NCBI GenBank assembly: GCA_037440925.1
Contig: JBBITF010000014.1
Coordinates: 1 to 64,000, forward strand
Length of the DNA: 64,000 bases
Direction: 5' to 3'
DNA from: JAABUE01 sp037440925
Lineage (GTDB): Bacteria > Chloroflexota > Anaerolineae > Anaerolineales > Villigracilaceae
The notes below the pieces were generated by a model, which searched no databases, was not told the DNA's origin, and saw only the letters and a program-made list of their open reading frames with translations. Both the position numbers and the translations under genes were made by a program. Shown here one piece after another: positions 41,008-49,806 of this stretch. The number at the start of each line of letters is the position of its first letter. The first letter of the stretch is position 1.

Positions 41008-41454
41008 ATGTTCTTAGGCCAATTCCAGCACAACCTCGACGAGAAAGGCCGCTTGATGATTCCGGCGCCCTTCCGTCAAACGCTGGAAGGCAACGCCGCT
41101 TATATCACACAAGGTTTCGACCGATGCTTGATGGTGATGACCGAAACCTACTTTTCACAGGTCTACCAACGCATCAACGCCATGAACCTGGCCGATCCCA
41201 CCGCCCGCTTGCTGCGCCGCCTCATCCTGTCTAACGCCTATCCGATAGAAGTAGACAAAGTCGGGCGCATCCTCGTCCCGCAAAACCTGCGTCAGTTTAT
41301 CGGCCTGGACGGAGAAGCCATTGTCGCCGGCCAAGGCGAATACTTCGAAGTCTGGACTCCGGCAGACTGGAATAGTCAGATGGAGCAAATCCACAACACC
41401 GAAGCCAACAATCAGCGCTTCTCGGCGTTGGATTTATCGAGTAAAGGTGCATAA
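41008..41454 (+). CDS. mraZ: Transcriptional regulator MraZ
   Basis: A 148-residue MraZ with two SpoVT/AbrB-like halves. MFLGQFQHNLDEKGRLMIPAPFR holds the first DxxxR motif. VDKVGRILVPQNLRQFIG holds the second. The protein forms a ring that binds repeated boxes at its own promoter and represses the division cluster. The ATG at 41008 matches the usual MFLGQF-type start; the open frame extends upstream through the promoter and is not coding there. The rsmH gap is filled entirely by a heptamer array. Confidence 0.95.
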   Translation: MFLGQFQHNLDEKGRLMIPAPFRQTLEGNAAYITQGFDRCLMVMTETYFSQVYQRINAMNLADPTARLLRRLILSNAYPIEVDKVGRILVPQNLRQFIGLDGEAIVAGQGEYFEVWTPADWNSQMEQIHNTEANNQRFSALDLSSKGA

Positions 41455-41456
41455 TA

Positions 41457-41498
41457 CGTGAGTCGTGAGACGTGAAACGTAAGGCGTGAAACGTAAAC
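41457..41498. repeat. Heptamer array, family 1, forming the mraZ-rsmH junction
   Basis: Six uninterrupted seven-base units (CGTGAGT, CGTGAGA, CGTGAAA, CGTAAGG, CGTGAAA, CGTAAAC) begin two bases after the mraZ stop and end at the base before the rsmH ATG. Any ribosome-binding site for rsmH must lie inside the array; the only purine-rich candidate is TAAGGCG, 12-18 bases upstream. Confidence 0.92.
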
Positions 41499-42410
41499 AT
41501 GCCGCACCAACCTGTTCTTTACCATGAAATTATACTCGCGTTGCAGCCCAAAAACGGGGGGCGCTATGTAGATGGCACAGTCGGCGCGGGCGGACACGCT
41601 CGCGGCATCCTGGAGGCCAGTGCGCCAGGCGGGCGCCTGCTGGGATTGGACGTAGACCCACAGGCGTTGGCGCTTGCCCGCGAGACCTTGGCTCCTTACG
41701 GGGAGCGCGTCTGTCTGGCGCAGGCCTCTTACGTCTCCCTGCCAGAGCAATTGGCTAAACTGGGCTGGCAAACGGTGGACGGCATCGTACTCGACTTGGG
41801 GCTTTCGTCTATGCAATTAGACACGCCCGGTCGCGGTTTTTCCTTCTTGCATGATGCGCCGCTGGACATGCGCTTCGACCCGCATTCTGCCCTGACCGCC
41901 GCCGACCTGGTCAACGAATTGCCAGAAGACGAACTGGCGGACTTGCTCTATCGGTACGGGGAGGAACCTGCCGCCCGCCGCATTGCTCACGCCATCGTCG
42001 GCGCCCGGCCGCTTCGCACCACGCTCGAACTTGCCTCCGTTATCGAGGCTCTCTTGCCCCGCCGCGGACGCATCCATCCTGCCACGCAGACCTTCCAGGC
42101 GCTGCGCATTGCCGTAAACGCGGAATTGGAACAAGTCGAGGCGGCGCTTCCGCAAGCGGTAGCCAGTTTGAGGTCCGGCGGGAGACTGGCGGTTATCTCC
42201 TTTCACTCGTTGGAAGACCGCCTGGTCAAAGAATATTTCCGCCGCGAAAGCCGTAACTGTCTTTGCCCGCCGCGTCAGCCCATTTGTACCTGCGGGCACC
42301 GCGCAACGCTGAAAGAGGTCAACCGCAAACCGCTTACCCCCGGCGTGGACGAAATCAGCGCCAACCCGAGGGCGCGCAGCGCAAAATTGCGCATTGCCGA
42401 AAAATTATAA
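41499..42410 (+). CDS. rsmH: 16S rRNA (cytosine1402-N4)-methyltransferase
   Basis: A 303-residue RsmH (MraW). PVLYHEIILALQP starts the protein, DGTVGAGGHARGILEASAPG forms the SAM site, and GIVLDLGLSSMQLDTPGRGFSF, ALRIAVNAELEQVEAAL and RLAVISFHSLEDRLVKEYF are all present. It methylates C1402 in the ribosomal P site. The start codon directly abuts a heptamer array in place of an ordinary leader. Second gene of the dcw cluster. Confidence 0.96.
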   Translation: MPHQPVLYHEIILALQPKNGGRYVDGTVGAGGHARGILEASAPGGRLLGLDVDPQALALARETLAPYGERVCLAQASYVSLPEQLAKLGWQTVDGIVLDLGLSSMQLDTPGRGFSFLHDAPLDMRFDPHSALTAADLVNELPEDELADLLYRYGEEPAARRIAHAIVGARPLRTTLELASVIEALLPRRGRIHPATQTFQALRIAVNAELEQVEAALPQAVASLRSGGRLAVISFHSLEDRLVKEYFRRESRNCLCPPRQPICTCGHRATLKEVNRKPLTPGVDEISANPRARSAKLRIAEKL

Positions 42411-42483
42411 CCACCCCTCTTGCGCCCTTGCAAAGGCTTGCCCACAAGAGCAAAACCTTAAGCAAAGATGCGCAAGGAAAGCG

Positions 42484-42972
42484 ATGACCATCGCCCACTT
42501 TCAGGTCATCATGGACTCAGTGCATTCCTTCTCTCACGCCTTCAAACAAGCGCCCTGGCGAATACAGCGCCAATGGGTGAGTCTTTTCCTATCGCTCACT
42601 CTCGGCTTTGCTGTGGTGGCCGCTTTATATCTGATGGTGACTTCACAAGCCACCATCCTGGGGCGTCAAATTCAAGACCTGCGCGAAGAAATTCTTGTCA
42701 CCCAATATAAAAACGCCGACCTGCAAACCGAACTGGCGAGGCTGACCTCGCAAGCAGAAATCGAACGACGCGCCTACGAGATGGGTTTTCGACCAATACA
42801 GCCGCAGGAAGTGGAATACCTGGCAGTGTCAGGCTACACCCCTCCACAAGCCGCTCTACTGGCCAGCACACCAGAACTCAGGCCCAACACGCCCACGCTG
42901 CGGCAGGAATACAATCAGTCTCTGCTGAGTTGGCTAGACGAGCGCCTGCAACTTCCTGGAGGCATGCCGTGA
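42484..42972 (+). CDS. ftsL: FtsL-like septum protein
   Basis: A 162-residue bitopic protein. A single membrane helix lies near residues 35-57 (LFLSLTLGFAVVAALYLMVT), followed by a coiled coil (GRQIQDLREEILVTQYKNAD) and RAYEMGFRPI, the short C-terminal motif of FtsL/DivIC relatives. The ATG at 42484 follows AAGGAAAGCG. Position between rsmH and ftsI is the FtsL slot. It should act with FtsQ and FtsB to activate FtsW-FtsI. Its TGA overlaps the GTG of ftsI. Confidence 0.85.
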   Translation: MTIAHFQVIMDSVHSFSHAFKQAPWRIQRQWVSLFLSLTLGFAVVAALYLMVTSQATILGRQIQDLREEILVTQYKNADLQTELARLTSQAEIERRAYEMGFRPIQPQEVEYLAVSGYTPPQAALLASTPELRPNTPTLRQEYNQSLLSWLDERLQLPGGMP

Positions 42973-44714
42973 GACAGCAATATGCCTGGCGCTCATTGAT
43001 TTTGAACACTTGCCTGGCTCTGGCGGCAATTGCCATCTTGTTACAAATGGTGCGCATCCAGGCCAGCGCCGAAGCCGAGCAATTTCGTCAACAAGCAAAT
43101 GCTTTTGCAGGCGAATGGAAAACCTACTTCCCTGAACGCGGAAAAATCTACGACCGCAACGGCCACCTGTTGGCCGGCAACCAGAGCGTTTACGAGGTAG
43201 GCGTTGACCTGGCAGCCATGCGCGACCCGCATAGCATTGCTCTGGCCCTCAGCGTCAACCTGGGCAAAGACTATGACCAGATTTATAGCAATCTCCTCAA
43301 CCCTCCCGAAGGAATTTCCTACCTGGTGATAGACAATTTTGCCGATTCTAATGCTGTTGCCTATTTGAAGCAGTTAAAGGAAGAATTAACCAACCAGCCA
43401 TCAGCCCTTGCCAGCCTGGCCGGCCTCGAATTCCATGCTCGCTTGCAGCGCAGTTATCCGGAGGGCGCGCTGGCTTCCAACGTTTTGGGCTTTGTTAACC
43501 GCGAGGGGCGCGGCTACTTTGGCATCGAAGAAAAGTACAACGACCTGCTGGCCGGCCAGCCCGTTCAGGTGTGGGTGCCGTCTGACCCGAACCGCGCCGT
43601 AGAAATCCCTCGCATTCCCAATGGCACCAGCCTGATTCTCACAATTGACCGTGAGCTCCAGGGAGCATTGGAGAGCATCTTAGACGAGGCCCTGTATACC
43701 TATGGAGCCCAATATGGCGCTATTGTGGTCATCAACCCCAAAAACGGCGAGGTGCTGGGCATGGCCTCTACGCCCCGTATGGATTTGAATACCTTCTGGC
43801 AATACAATTCTATCTACAACAATGCCAGCGAATTCAACCGCCCTGTGACCATGCCCTACGAACCCGGTTCGGTCATCAAGATTTTGACCATGGCGGCTGC
43901 GCTCGATTCGGGGTTGGTCACGCCCGAAACCACTTACCTGGATACCGGCTCCATTCAAGTGGGCGGCAACACCATCAAGAACTGGAACGAAGAAGCGTGG
44001 GGCCTGCAAAACATGGTAGGCTGTTTGCAGCACTCGCTCAACGTTTGTATGACCTGGCTGGCTACCCAAATGGGGCCACAGACTTTTTACGGTTATATGA
44101 ACTTGTTTGGGCTGGGAAAACCTACAGGCATAGACCTGGGCGGGGAAGCGGCCGGCAGGCTCAAGTTGCCGGGCGATGCGGACTGGTATCCGGTTGACCT
44201 GGGGACGAATTCCTTCGGGCAAGGCGTTGCTGTCACCCCCATCCAACTCATGACGGCGGCCACCGCCATCGCCAACGGCGGGCGCATGGTGACGCCGCAT
44301 GTCTTGTACGCCCAATTGCGCGACGGCCATCAGTTCACCGTTTCGCCTCAATATGCCGGCTCTCCCATCAAGCCAGAAACCGCCGCCACGTTGAACGAAA
44401 TGCTGGCCATCTCGCTGGAAGCCGAATCCTCGCAAGCGCTCGTCCCTGGCTACCGCGTGGCCGGCAAGACCGGCACCGCCCAAATCCCCACGCCTTACGG
44501 CTTTTATGACGCCTATCAAACCAACGCTTCCTTCATTGGCTGGGGGCCGGTGGATGATCCGCAGTTCATGGTTTACGTTTGGCTGGAGCGCCCAACCGCC
44601 TCCATTTGGGGCTCGGAAACCGCCGCGCCTGTCTTCTCAACCGTAGTCCAGAAAACGGTCGTCTTGCTCGATATTCCGCCCGACGCCGTGCGGCTGCATT
44701 TGACTGCTCCGTGA
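42969..44714 (+). CDS. ftsI: Division transpeptidase (PBP2/FtsI)
   Basis: A 581-residue class B penicillin-binding protein. An N-terminal membrane anchor (about 10-30) is followed by the pedestal domain with ERGKIYDRNGHLLA. Active-site motifs are SVIK near residue 300, SLN near 355 and KTG near 498 (VAGKTGTAQIP). There is no C-terminal PASTA domain. The GTG start at 42969 overlaps the ftsL stop as GTGA, and GGAGG lies 7 bases upstream. The next gene is murF; murE, which normally intervenes, is absent. Confidence 0.93.
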   Translation: MRQQYAWRSLILNTCLALAAIAILLQMVRIQASAEAEQFRQQANAFAGEWKTYFPERGKIYDRNGHLLAGNQSVYEVGVDLAAMRDPHSIALALSVNLGKDYDQIYSNLLNPPEGISYLVIDNFADSNAVAYLKQLKEELTNQPSALASLAGLEFHARLQRSYPEGALASNVLGFVNREGRGYFGIEEKYNDLLAGQPVQVWVPSDPNRAVEIPRIPNGTSLILTIDRELQGALESILDEALYTYGAQYGAIVVINPKNGEVLGMASTPRMDLNTFWQYNSIYNNASEFNRPVTMPYEPGSVIKILTMAAALDSGLVTPETTYLDTGSIQVGGNTIKNWNEEAWGLQNMVGCLQHSLNVCMTWLATQMGPQTFYGYMNLFGLGKPTGIDLGGEAAGRLKLPGDADWYPVDLGTNSFGQGVAVTPIQLMTAATAIANGGRMVTPHVLYAQLRDGHQFTVSPQYAGSPIKPETAATLNEMLAISLEAESSQALVPGYRVAGKTGTAQIPTPYGFYDAYQTNASFIGWGPVDDPQFMVYVWLERPTASIWGSETAAPVFSTVVQKTVVLLDIPPDAVRLHLTAP

Positions 44715-44724
44715 AGAGATTGTC

Positions 44725-46161
44725 ATGCTCACGCTTGCCGATGTGCTAGAAGCCCTGACCAACATCCGCCTCGAGTCCGCCAGGATGGTCATTACAGAGG
44801 CGGCCATCGATTCGCGTCAGGTCATCCCTGGCTCACTGTTCGTGGCTATTCCCGGCGAGCGTGTGGATGGGCATGATTTTCTGCCCGAGGCTTTCAAACG
44901 AGGCGCCTCGCTGGCGCTTATCCAACGTGACGTAGAAAGTTCTTTTCACTCCCTTGACTTGCGTAATCTGCCTGCCGCCGGGGACTGGGCTGCAAGCGTT
45001 GCCGGTCAACTCGATGCCCCTCTTTGCCTGCGGGTGGAGAACACCCTGACAGCCTTGCAGCAGATTGCTCGCTTTTGGCGCCGCAAATTAGACGTGCGCG
45101 TCATTGGCATCACCGGCAGCGTGGGAAAATCTACCACCAAAGAGATGACCGCCGAAGTATTGAGCCAGCGCTACCACACCCTGAAAAGCCCCGGCAATCT
45201 GAACAACGAAATTGGTCTGCCGTTGTCCATTCTGCGGCTTTCCAGCGGTTACGAGCGCGCCGTGCTGGAGATGGGCTTCTATGTGCCTGGCGAGATTGCC
45301 TTCCTGTGCGACCTGGCCCTGCCGCAAGTGGGCGTAGTGACCAATATTGGCACTGTCCATGCTGAACGCGCCGGTTCGCAGGAAAACATCTTCATCGGCA
45401 AGTCCGAACTGGTGCAAGCCCTGCCGCCCGCGCCGCATGGCATTGCTATCTTGAACTATGACGACCCGTGGGTGCGCAAGATGGAAGAGAAAACCCGCGC
45501 TCGGGTATTCTTCTACGGTTTGTCGCCAGAAGCCGACCTGTGGGCAGATGAAGTCACCGGCTTGGGATTGGAGGGCATCCGTTTCCGCCTGCACTATCAG
45601 CATGAAACCCTGCACGCCCGCGTCCCTTTGATTGGGCGGCACTCCGTCCACACCGTCTTGCGCGCTGCCGCCGTTGGTTTGGTAGAAGGCCTGACCTGGC
45701 AGGAAATTTTCGGCAGCCTGCGGCAGGGACACACCCAGTTACGCCTGGCCGCTGTGCGCAGCAGCAGCGGGGCTTTGCTGCTCGATGACACCTACAACGC
45801 TTCGCCCGAATCCATGCTGGCGGCTTTGAATCTGCTGGATGAGATGGAGGGACGCAAGATTGCCGTGCTGGGCGACATGCTCGAGCTCGGTCCCTACGAA
45901 CGACAGGGGCATGAAATGGTCGGCTTACGCGCGGCGCAAGTGGCACACATCTTGATCACGCTTGGGCAGCGCGCTCACTTGATTGCCGAAGCAGCCCGTC
46001 GGGCCGGCTTGCCAAAAACTTCGATTCAGGAATTCGAGGCCATCGAGCCAATCGTCGAATGGCTTTCCAAGAATCTGTCCGCTGGCGACAGCGTGCTGGT
46101 CAAAGGTTCGCATGGCTTACGTATGGACCGAATCATCAACGCCTTGGAGGTGAGATCGTGA
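44725..46161 (+). CDS. murF: UDP-MurNAc-tripeptide:D-Ala-D-Ala ligase
   Basis: A 478-residue Mur ligase. The N-terminal domain has ITEAAIDSRQVIPGSLFVAIPGERVDGHDFL, with the SR and F residues that contact UDP. The P-loop is GITGSVGKSTTKEM, the central domain has LGFY-type and ILNYDDPWVR sequence, and DDTYNASPESMLAALN marks MurF specifically. It adds D-Ala-D-Ala to the stem peptide in the cytoplasm. The stop overlaps the mraY start. Confidence 0.95.
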   Translation: MLTLADVLEALTNIRLESARMVITEAAIDSRQVIPGSLFVAIPGERVDGHDFLPEAFKRGASLALIQRDVESSFHSLDLRNLPAAGDWAASVAGQLDAPLCLRVENTLTALQQIARFWRRKLDVRVIGITGSVGKSTTKEMTAEVLSQRYHTLKSPGNLNNEIGLPLSILRLSSGYERAVLEMGFYVPGEIAFLCDLALPQVGVVTNIGTVHAERAGSQENIFIGKSELVQALPPAPHGIAILNYDDPWVRKMEEKTRARVFFYGLSPEADLWADEVTGLGLEGIRFRLHYQHETLHARVPLIGRHSVHTVLRAAAVGLVEGLTWQEIFGSLRQGHTQLRLAAVRSSSGALLLDDTYNASPESMLAALNLLDEMEGRKIAVLGDMLELGPYERQGHEMVGLRAAQVAHILITLGQRAHLIAEAARRAGLPKTSIQEFEAIEPIVEWLSKNLSAGDSVLVKGSHGLRMDRIINALEVRS

Positions 46162-47159
46162 AAGACGCAACTCTGGCGCTCAGCCTGGCCGGTTTGGCTT
46201 TCATGCTCACCGTCATTTGGGGCGGGCCGTTGCTGCGCATCTTGCGGCACTTCAAAATCGGTAAACTCATCCGCGTAGAAGAGCCGGGCCGTCATGCCGT
46301 AAAAATGGGCACACCCACCATGGGCGGCGTCTTGTTCATCCTGCCCGTCTTGCTGCTGACCGTCTTGCTCAACGCGGTGGCCCTGTTGGGGTTGGATGTG
46401 GTCGGGCGTTCGGTGCTTGTTCCCATGATCGTAATGGTAGGATATGGCATTTTGGGCGGCATAGACGACTGGCAAGGCATTCGCGGCAAACGACGCGGCG
46501 AAGGCATGAGCATTCGCGTTAAATTCTTGGCGCAGGTCTTTCTCGGCATCGGCACCGCCTGGGTGCTCAAATATTTGCTCGAAGTGCCAGAAATCTACTT
46601 GCCTGGCATTCACGTGCGCGGCGGCCTGGATTTGAACGATTGGCTGTATGTCGCCATTGCAGCCTTCATCATCGTCAGCGAGTCGAATGCCGTCAACTTC
46701 ACCGATGGGCTGGATGGGCTGGCCGGGCTGGTGACGGCGACCGCTTTTGTAGCCTACGGGGGCATTGCCCTGGCGCAAGGACAAATTTATTTGGCGCGCT
46801 TTTGCTTTACCCTGGTAGGCGCTATCTTTGGCTTCCTGTGGTTCAACGTCCACCCGGCCGAACTGTTCATGGGCGATGCCGGCTCGCTTTCTTTGGGTGC
46901 AACCCTGGCCGTGGTAGCCTTGATGACCGGTCAGTGGCCGATGCTGTTGGTCATTGGCATTATTCCCTTCAGCGAGGCCCTCAGTGTGACGCTGCAAATT
47001 GCCTATTTCAAGTGGACGAAGGGCAAGCGTCTGTTCAAAATGGCGCCTCTCCACTTGCATTTTGAATTGCTAGGATGGAGCGAGACTCAAATTGTGCAGC
47101 GCTTTTGGCTGATCAGCCTGCTGGCAGCCATGTTTGGCATTGGGTTGACTCTGGTGTGA
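46158..47159 (+). CDS. mraY: Phospho-MurNAc-pentapeptide transferase
   Basis: A 333-residue polytopic enzyme that makes lipid I from UDP-MurNAc-pentapeptide and undecaprenyl phosphate. RHAVKMGTPTMGGVLFI, SNAVNFTDGLDGLAG (catalytic Asp pair), WFNVHPAELFMGDAGSL and MAPLHLHFELLGWSE are in place. In the last motif the usual HHH is HLH. The GTG at 46158 overlaps the murF TGA, with GGAGG 7 bases upstream. Frames reading MET further upstream lie within murF. Confidence 0.95.
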   Translation: MKDATLALSLAGLAFMLTVIWGGPLLRILRHFKIGKLIRVEEPGRHAVKMGTPTMGGVLFILPVLLLTVLLNAVALLGLDVVGRSVLVPMIVMVGYGILGGIDDWQGIRGKRRGEGMSIRVKFLAQVFLGIGTAWVLKYLLEVPEIYLPGIHVRGGLDLNDWLYVAIAAFIIVSESNAVNFTDGLDGLAGLVTATAFVAYGGIALAQGQIYLARFCFTLVGAIFGFLWFNVHPAELFMGDAGSLSLGATLAVVALMTGQWPMLLVIGIIPFSEALSVTLQIAYFKWTKGKRLFKMAPLHLHFELLGWSETQIVQRFWLISLLAAMFGIGLTLV

Positions 47160-47161
47160 AA

Positions 47162-48583
47162 ATGACCGATTGGAGCGGCAAACGCATCCTCATTTTGGGC
47201 GCAGCGCGACAGGGAACTGCCCTGGCGCGCTGGATGACCCATCACGGCGCGCATGTGACCCTTTCTGACAAGCGCCTCGCAGCGGACCTTGAACCTGCCC
47301 GCCGCGCCCTGGCCGATCTGCCCATCGAGTGGGCCCTGGGCGGTCATCCGCTGGAACTGCTCAACCGCACGGACGTGTTGTGCCTCTCCGGCGGCATTCC
47401 GCTAGACCTGCCCATCGTGACCGAAGCGGTGCGGCGCGGCCTGCCGCTCTCGAACGATACGCAGGTCTTCTTGGAGGCTGCGCCCTGCAAAACGGTAGGT
47501 ATTACCGGCTCGGCCGGCAAGACCACCACCACCACTTTGGTAGGCGAAATGGCTGGCAAGAGTTATTCATCCAAGAACGTCAACGGCCGCCAGCCCAAAG
47601 TATACGTCGGCGGCAATATTGGCGATCCGCTGCTCAATTATTTGGATGAGATGACGGCGGAGGATTTGGCTATTTTGGAAATTTCCAGTTTCCAACTCGA
47701 CCAGATGAGTATTTCGCCTAACGTGGCAGCGGTGTTGAACGTCACGCCCAATCACCTCGACCGGCACAGTACTATGGAAGCCTACACCGCCGCAAAAGCG
47801 CGCATTCTGGACTTTCAACATGAAAGCGATACCGCCATCCTGGGCCGCGACGACCCAGGCGCCTGGAACTTGCGCTCACGGGTAAAAGGCAGGCTGCTTT
47901 CGTTTGGGCTGAGCGATTTGGGCGAGGACCAATCTGGCGTGTACGCCAGCCAGGGACTGTATCATCTGCGAGATGGAAACGCCTACGTTCTGTTGCCTAT
48001 CCAAAATGCCATTCACCTGCGCGGCGACCATAACCGCCTGAACGTGCTGGCTGCTGTTGCCATTGGTCACGCCGCCGGCCTGTCGCTGGACGCGATGTTA
48101 GAGGCCATTGAGCATTTCCATGGCGTGCCGCATCGTTTGGAACTGGTGCGCGAGCTGCATGGCGTGAAATGGTACAACGATTCGATCGCCACCGCCCCTG
48201 AGCGCAGCATGGCTGCCATTCGTTCGTTCGAGGAACCTATCGTGCTGCTGCTGGGCGGCAAGGACAAGAACCTGCCCTGGGAAGACCTGGCTGCGCTGGT
48301 GCGCGAGCGCGTAGACCATGTGGTGGTCTTTGGGGAGGCAGCGGAAAAAATTCTGAGCGCGCTGGGCGCTTCGGGTTCAGCAAGCAAGCCAAGGCGTGGA
48401 AAGAAGCGTCCGTTCAGCATCCAACGCTGCGGCGGCCTGCGGGAAGCCGTCCTCCGGGCAGCGGAAGTGGCCGAGGCAGGCGATGTCGTCTTGCTCTCGC
48501 CGGGCGGCACAAGTTTCGATGAGTTCAACGATTTTGCAGAGCGAGGAGAAAGGTTTAGAACATGGGTACAGGAACTTTCGTAA
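47162..48583 (+). CDS. murD: UDP-MurNAc-L-Ala:D-Glu ligase
   Basis: A 473-residue Mur ligase. The N-terminal Rossmann-type domain starts RILILGAARQGTALARWM. The P-loop is GITGSAGKTTTTTLVGEM, followed by LEISSFQLDQM and NVTPNHLDRH, the MurD-specific carbamoyl-Lys region. WYNDSIATAPERSMAAI and LLGGKDKNLPWEDL lie in the C-terminal domain. It starts 3 bases after mraY and overlaps ftsW by 22 bases. Confidence 0.96.
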   Translation: MTDWSGKRILILGAARQGTALARWMTHHGAHVTLSDKRLAADLEPARRALADLPIEWALGGHPLELLNRTDVLCLSGGIPLDLPIVTEAVRRGLPLSNDTQVFLEAAPCKTVGITGSAGKTTTTTLVGEMAGKSYSSKNVNGRQPKVYVGGNIGDPLLNYLDEMTAEDLAILEISSFQLDQMSISPNVAAVLNVTPNHLDRHSTMEAYTAAKARILDFQHESDTAILGRDDPGAWNLRSRVKGRLLSFGLSDLGEDQSGVYASQGLYHLRDGNAYVLLPIQNAIHLRGDHNRLNVLAAVAIGHAAGLSLDAMLEAIEHFHGVPHRLELVRELHGVKWYNDSIATAPERSMAAIRSFEEPIVLLLGGKDKNLPWEDLAALVRERVDHVVVFGEAAEKILSALGASGSASKPRRGKKRPFSIQRCGGLREAVLRAAEVAEAGDVVLLSPGGTSFDEFNDFAERGERFRTWVQELS

Positions 48584-49806
48584 AAGAACGCCCGTTGGAG
48601 TTGCCGCACAGCCAGGAAGTCCTCAGAACGCCTGCGCTCGATATAGACGTTCCGCTCTTGCTCACGATCATCGGCTTGCTGGTGTTTGGGTTGGTGATGC
48701 TCTTTTCGGCTTCATGGGATTTCTCGCTGGGCGCATACGAAAACCCAATGTACATGTTCAACCGCCAGGTATTATGGATGGGGCTGGGATTGGCGGCGAT
48801 GTTTGCCCTATCGCGACTGGATTATCACCACTGGCGCAAACTGGTGCTGCCGGCCATGGCGCTGACGATTTTGTTGCTGCTGGTGGTGTTATTGGTCAGT
48901 GAAGTGCGCTTCAATGTCAAGCGTGCCGTTTGGGAAGGCTCGGTGCAACCCTCGGAACTGGCAAAACTGGTTTCGATTCTGTATTTCGTAGTCTGGTTGT
49001 TCAACAAACGCGACCAGTTGCACAAGGTTCAATTGGGGTTGTTGCCGTTGAGCCTGATTATGGGTATCGTGGGCGGCTTCATTTATTTGCAGCCCGATTT
49101 GAGCGCGGCAGGGACTGTGTTGATGATGGGCGGCCTGCTGTTCTTCCTGGCAGGCGGCGACCTAAAACAAATTACGGTTTTGCTGCTGGTGTCAATGGCA
49201 ATCGGATGGGTGGTGGTGCAATTCAGCCCCACCGGCCAGCAGCGCGTGAGAGATTTCGTGACCGGCATCATGGATCCCATGCAGGCCTCTTATCATGTGA
49301 GACGTTCATTCGAGGCCATTGTCAACGGCGGCTTGCTGGGCGTGGGGGTGGGGCGCGGTCAGACCAAGTTGCTGGGGCTGCCCGTACCGCCTACAGATAG
49401 TATCTTTGCTGTGGTTGTGGAGGAACTGGGACTGCTAGGCGCGATGGTCTTGATAGGTTTGTATGCCACGCTGGTCTGGCGCGGAATGGTGATTGCCCGT
49501 CGTGCGCCAGATATGCTAGGCACGCTGCTGGCTTCGGGCCTGGCTTTGTGGATTGGGGTGGAGGCTTTGATCAATATGGCCGTGATGGTTGGTTTGATGC
49601 CCTTTGCCGGCAATGCGCTGCCTTTCATCAGCGCAGGCGGCTCGAACCTGGTCACTTCGCTGGCGGCGATGGGTATCTTGTTGAACGTTTCGCGTCAAAC
49701 AAGCGTTACAGTACAAGCAGGAGACGAATGGAGGTCTTTCGGTGCGGTTGTTGATTTGCGCTGGCGGAACCGGCGGCGGCGTGTATCCGGCGCTGGCCGT
49801 CCTTGA
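48562..49806 (+). CDS. ftsW: Septal peptidoglycan glycosyltransferase FtsW
   Basis: A 414-residue SEDS protein with about ten membrane segments. LVMLFSASWDFSLG, GSVQPSELAKLVSILYFVVW, YLQPDLSAAGTVLMMGG (catalytic Asp region), GVGVGRGQTKLLGLPVPPTD and SIFAVVVEELGLLGA are SEDS hallmarks. It polymerises lipid II with FtsI. GAGGAGAAAGG lies upstream of the ATG. The C-terminus overlaps murG by 65 bases. Confidence 0.94.
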   Translation: MGTGTFVKERPLELPHSQEVLRTPALDIDVPLLLTIIGLLVFGLVMLFSASWDFSLGAYENPMYMFNRQVLWMGLGLAAMFALSRLDYHHWRKLVLPAMALTILLLLVVLLVSEVRFNVKRAVWEGSVQPSELAKLVSILYFVVWLFNKRDQLHKVQLGLLPLSLIMGIVGGFIYLQPDLSAAGTVLMMGGLLFFLAGGDLKQITVLLLVSMAIGWVVVQFSPTGQQRVRDFVTGIMDPMQASYHVRRSFEAIVNGGLLGVGVGRGQTKLLGLPVPPTDSIFAVVVEELGLLGAMVLIGLYATLVWRGMVIARRAPDMLGTLLASGLALWIGVEALINMAVMVGLMPFAGNALPFISAGGSNLVTSLAAMGILLNVSRQTSVTVQAGDEWRSFGAVVDLRWRNRRRRVSGAGRP

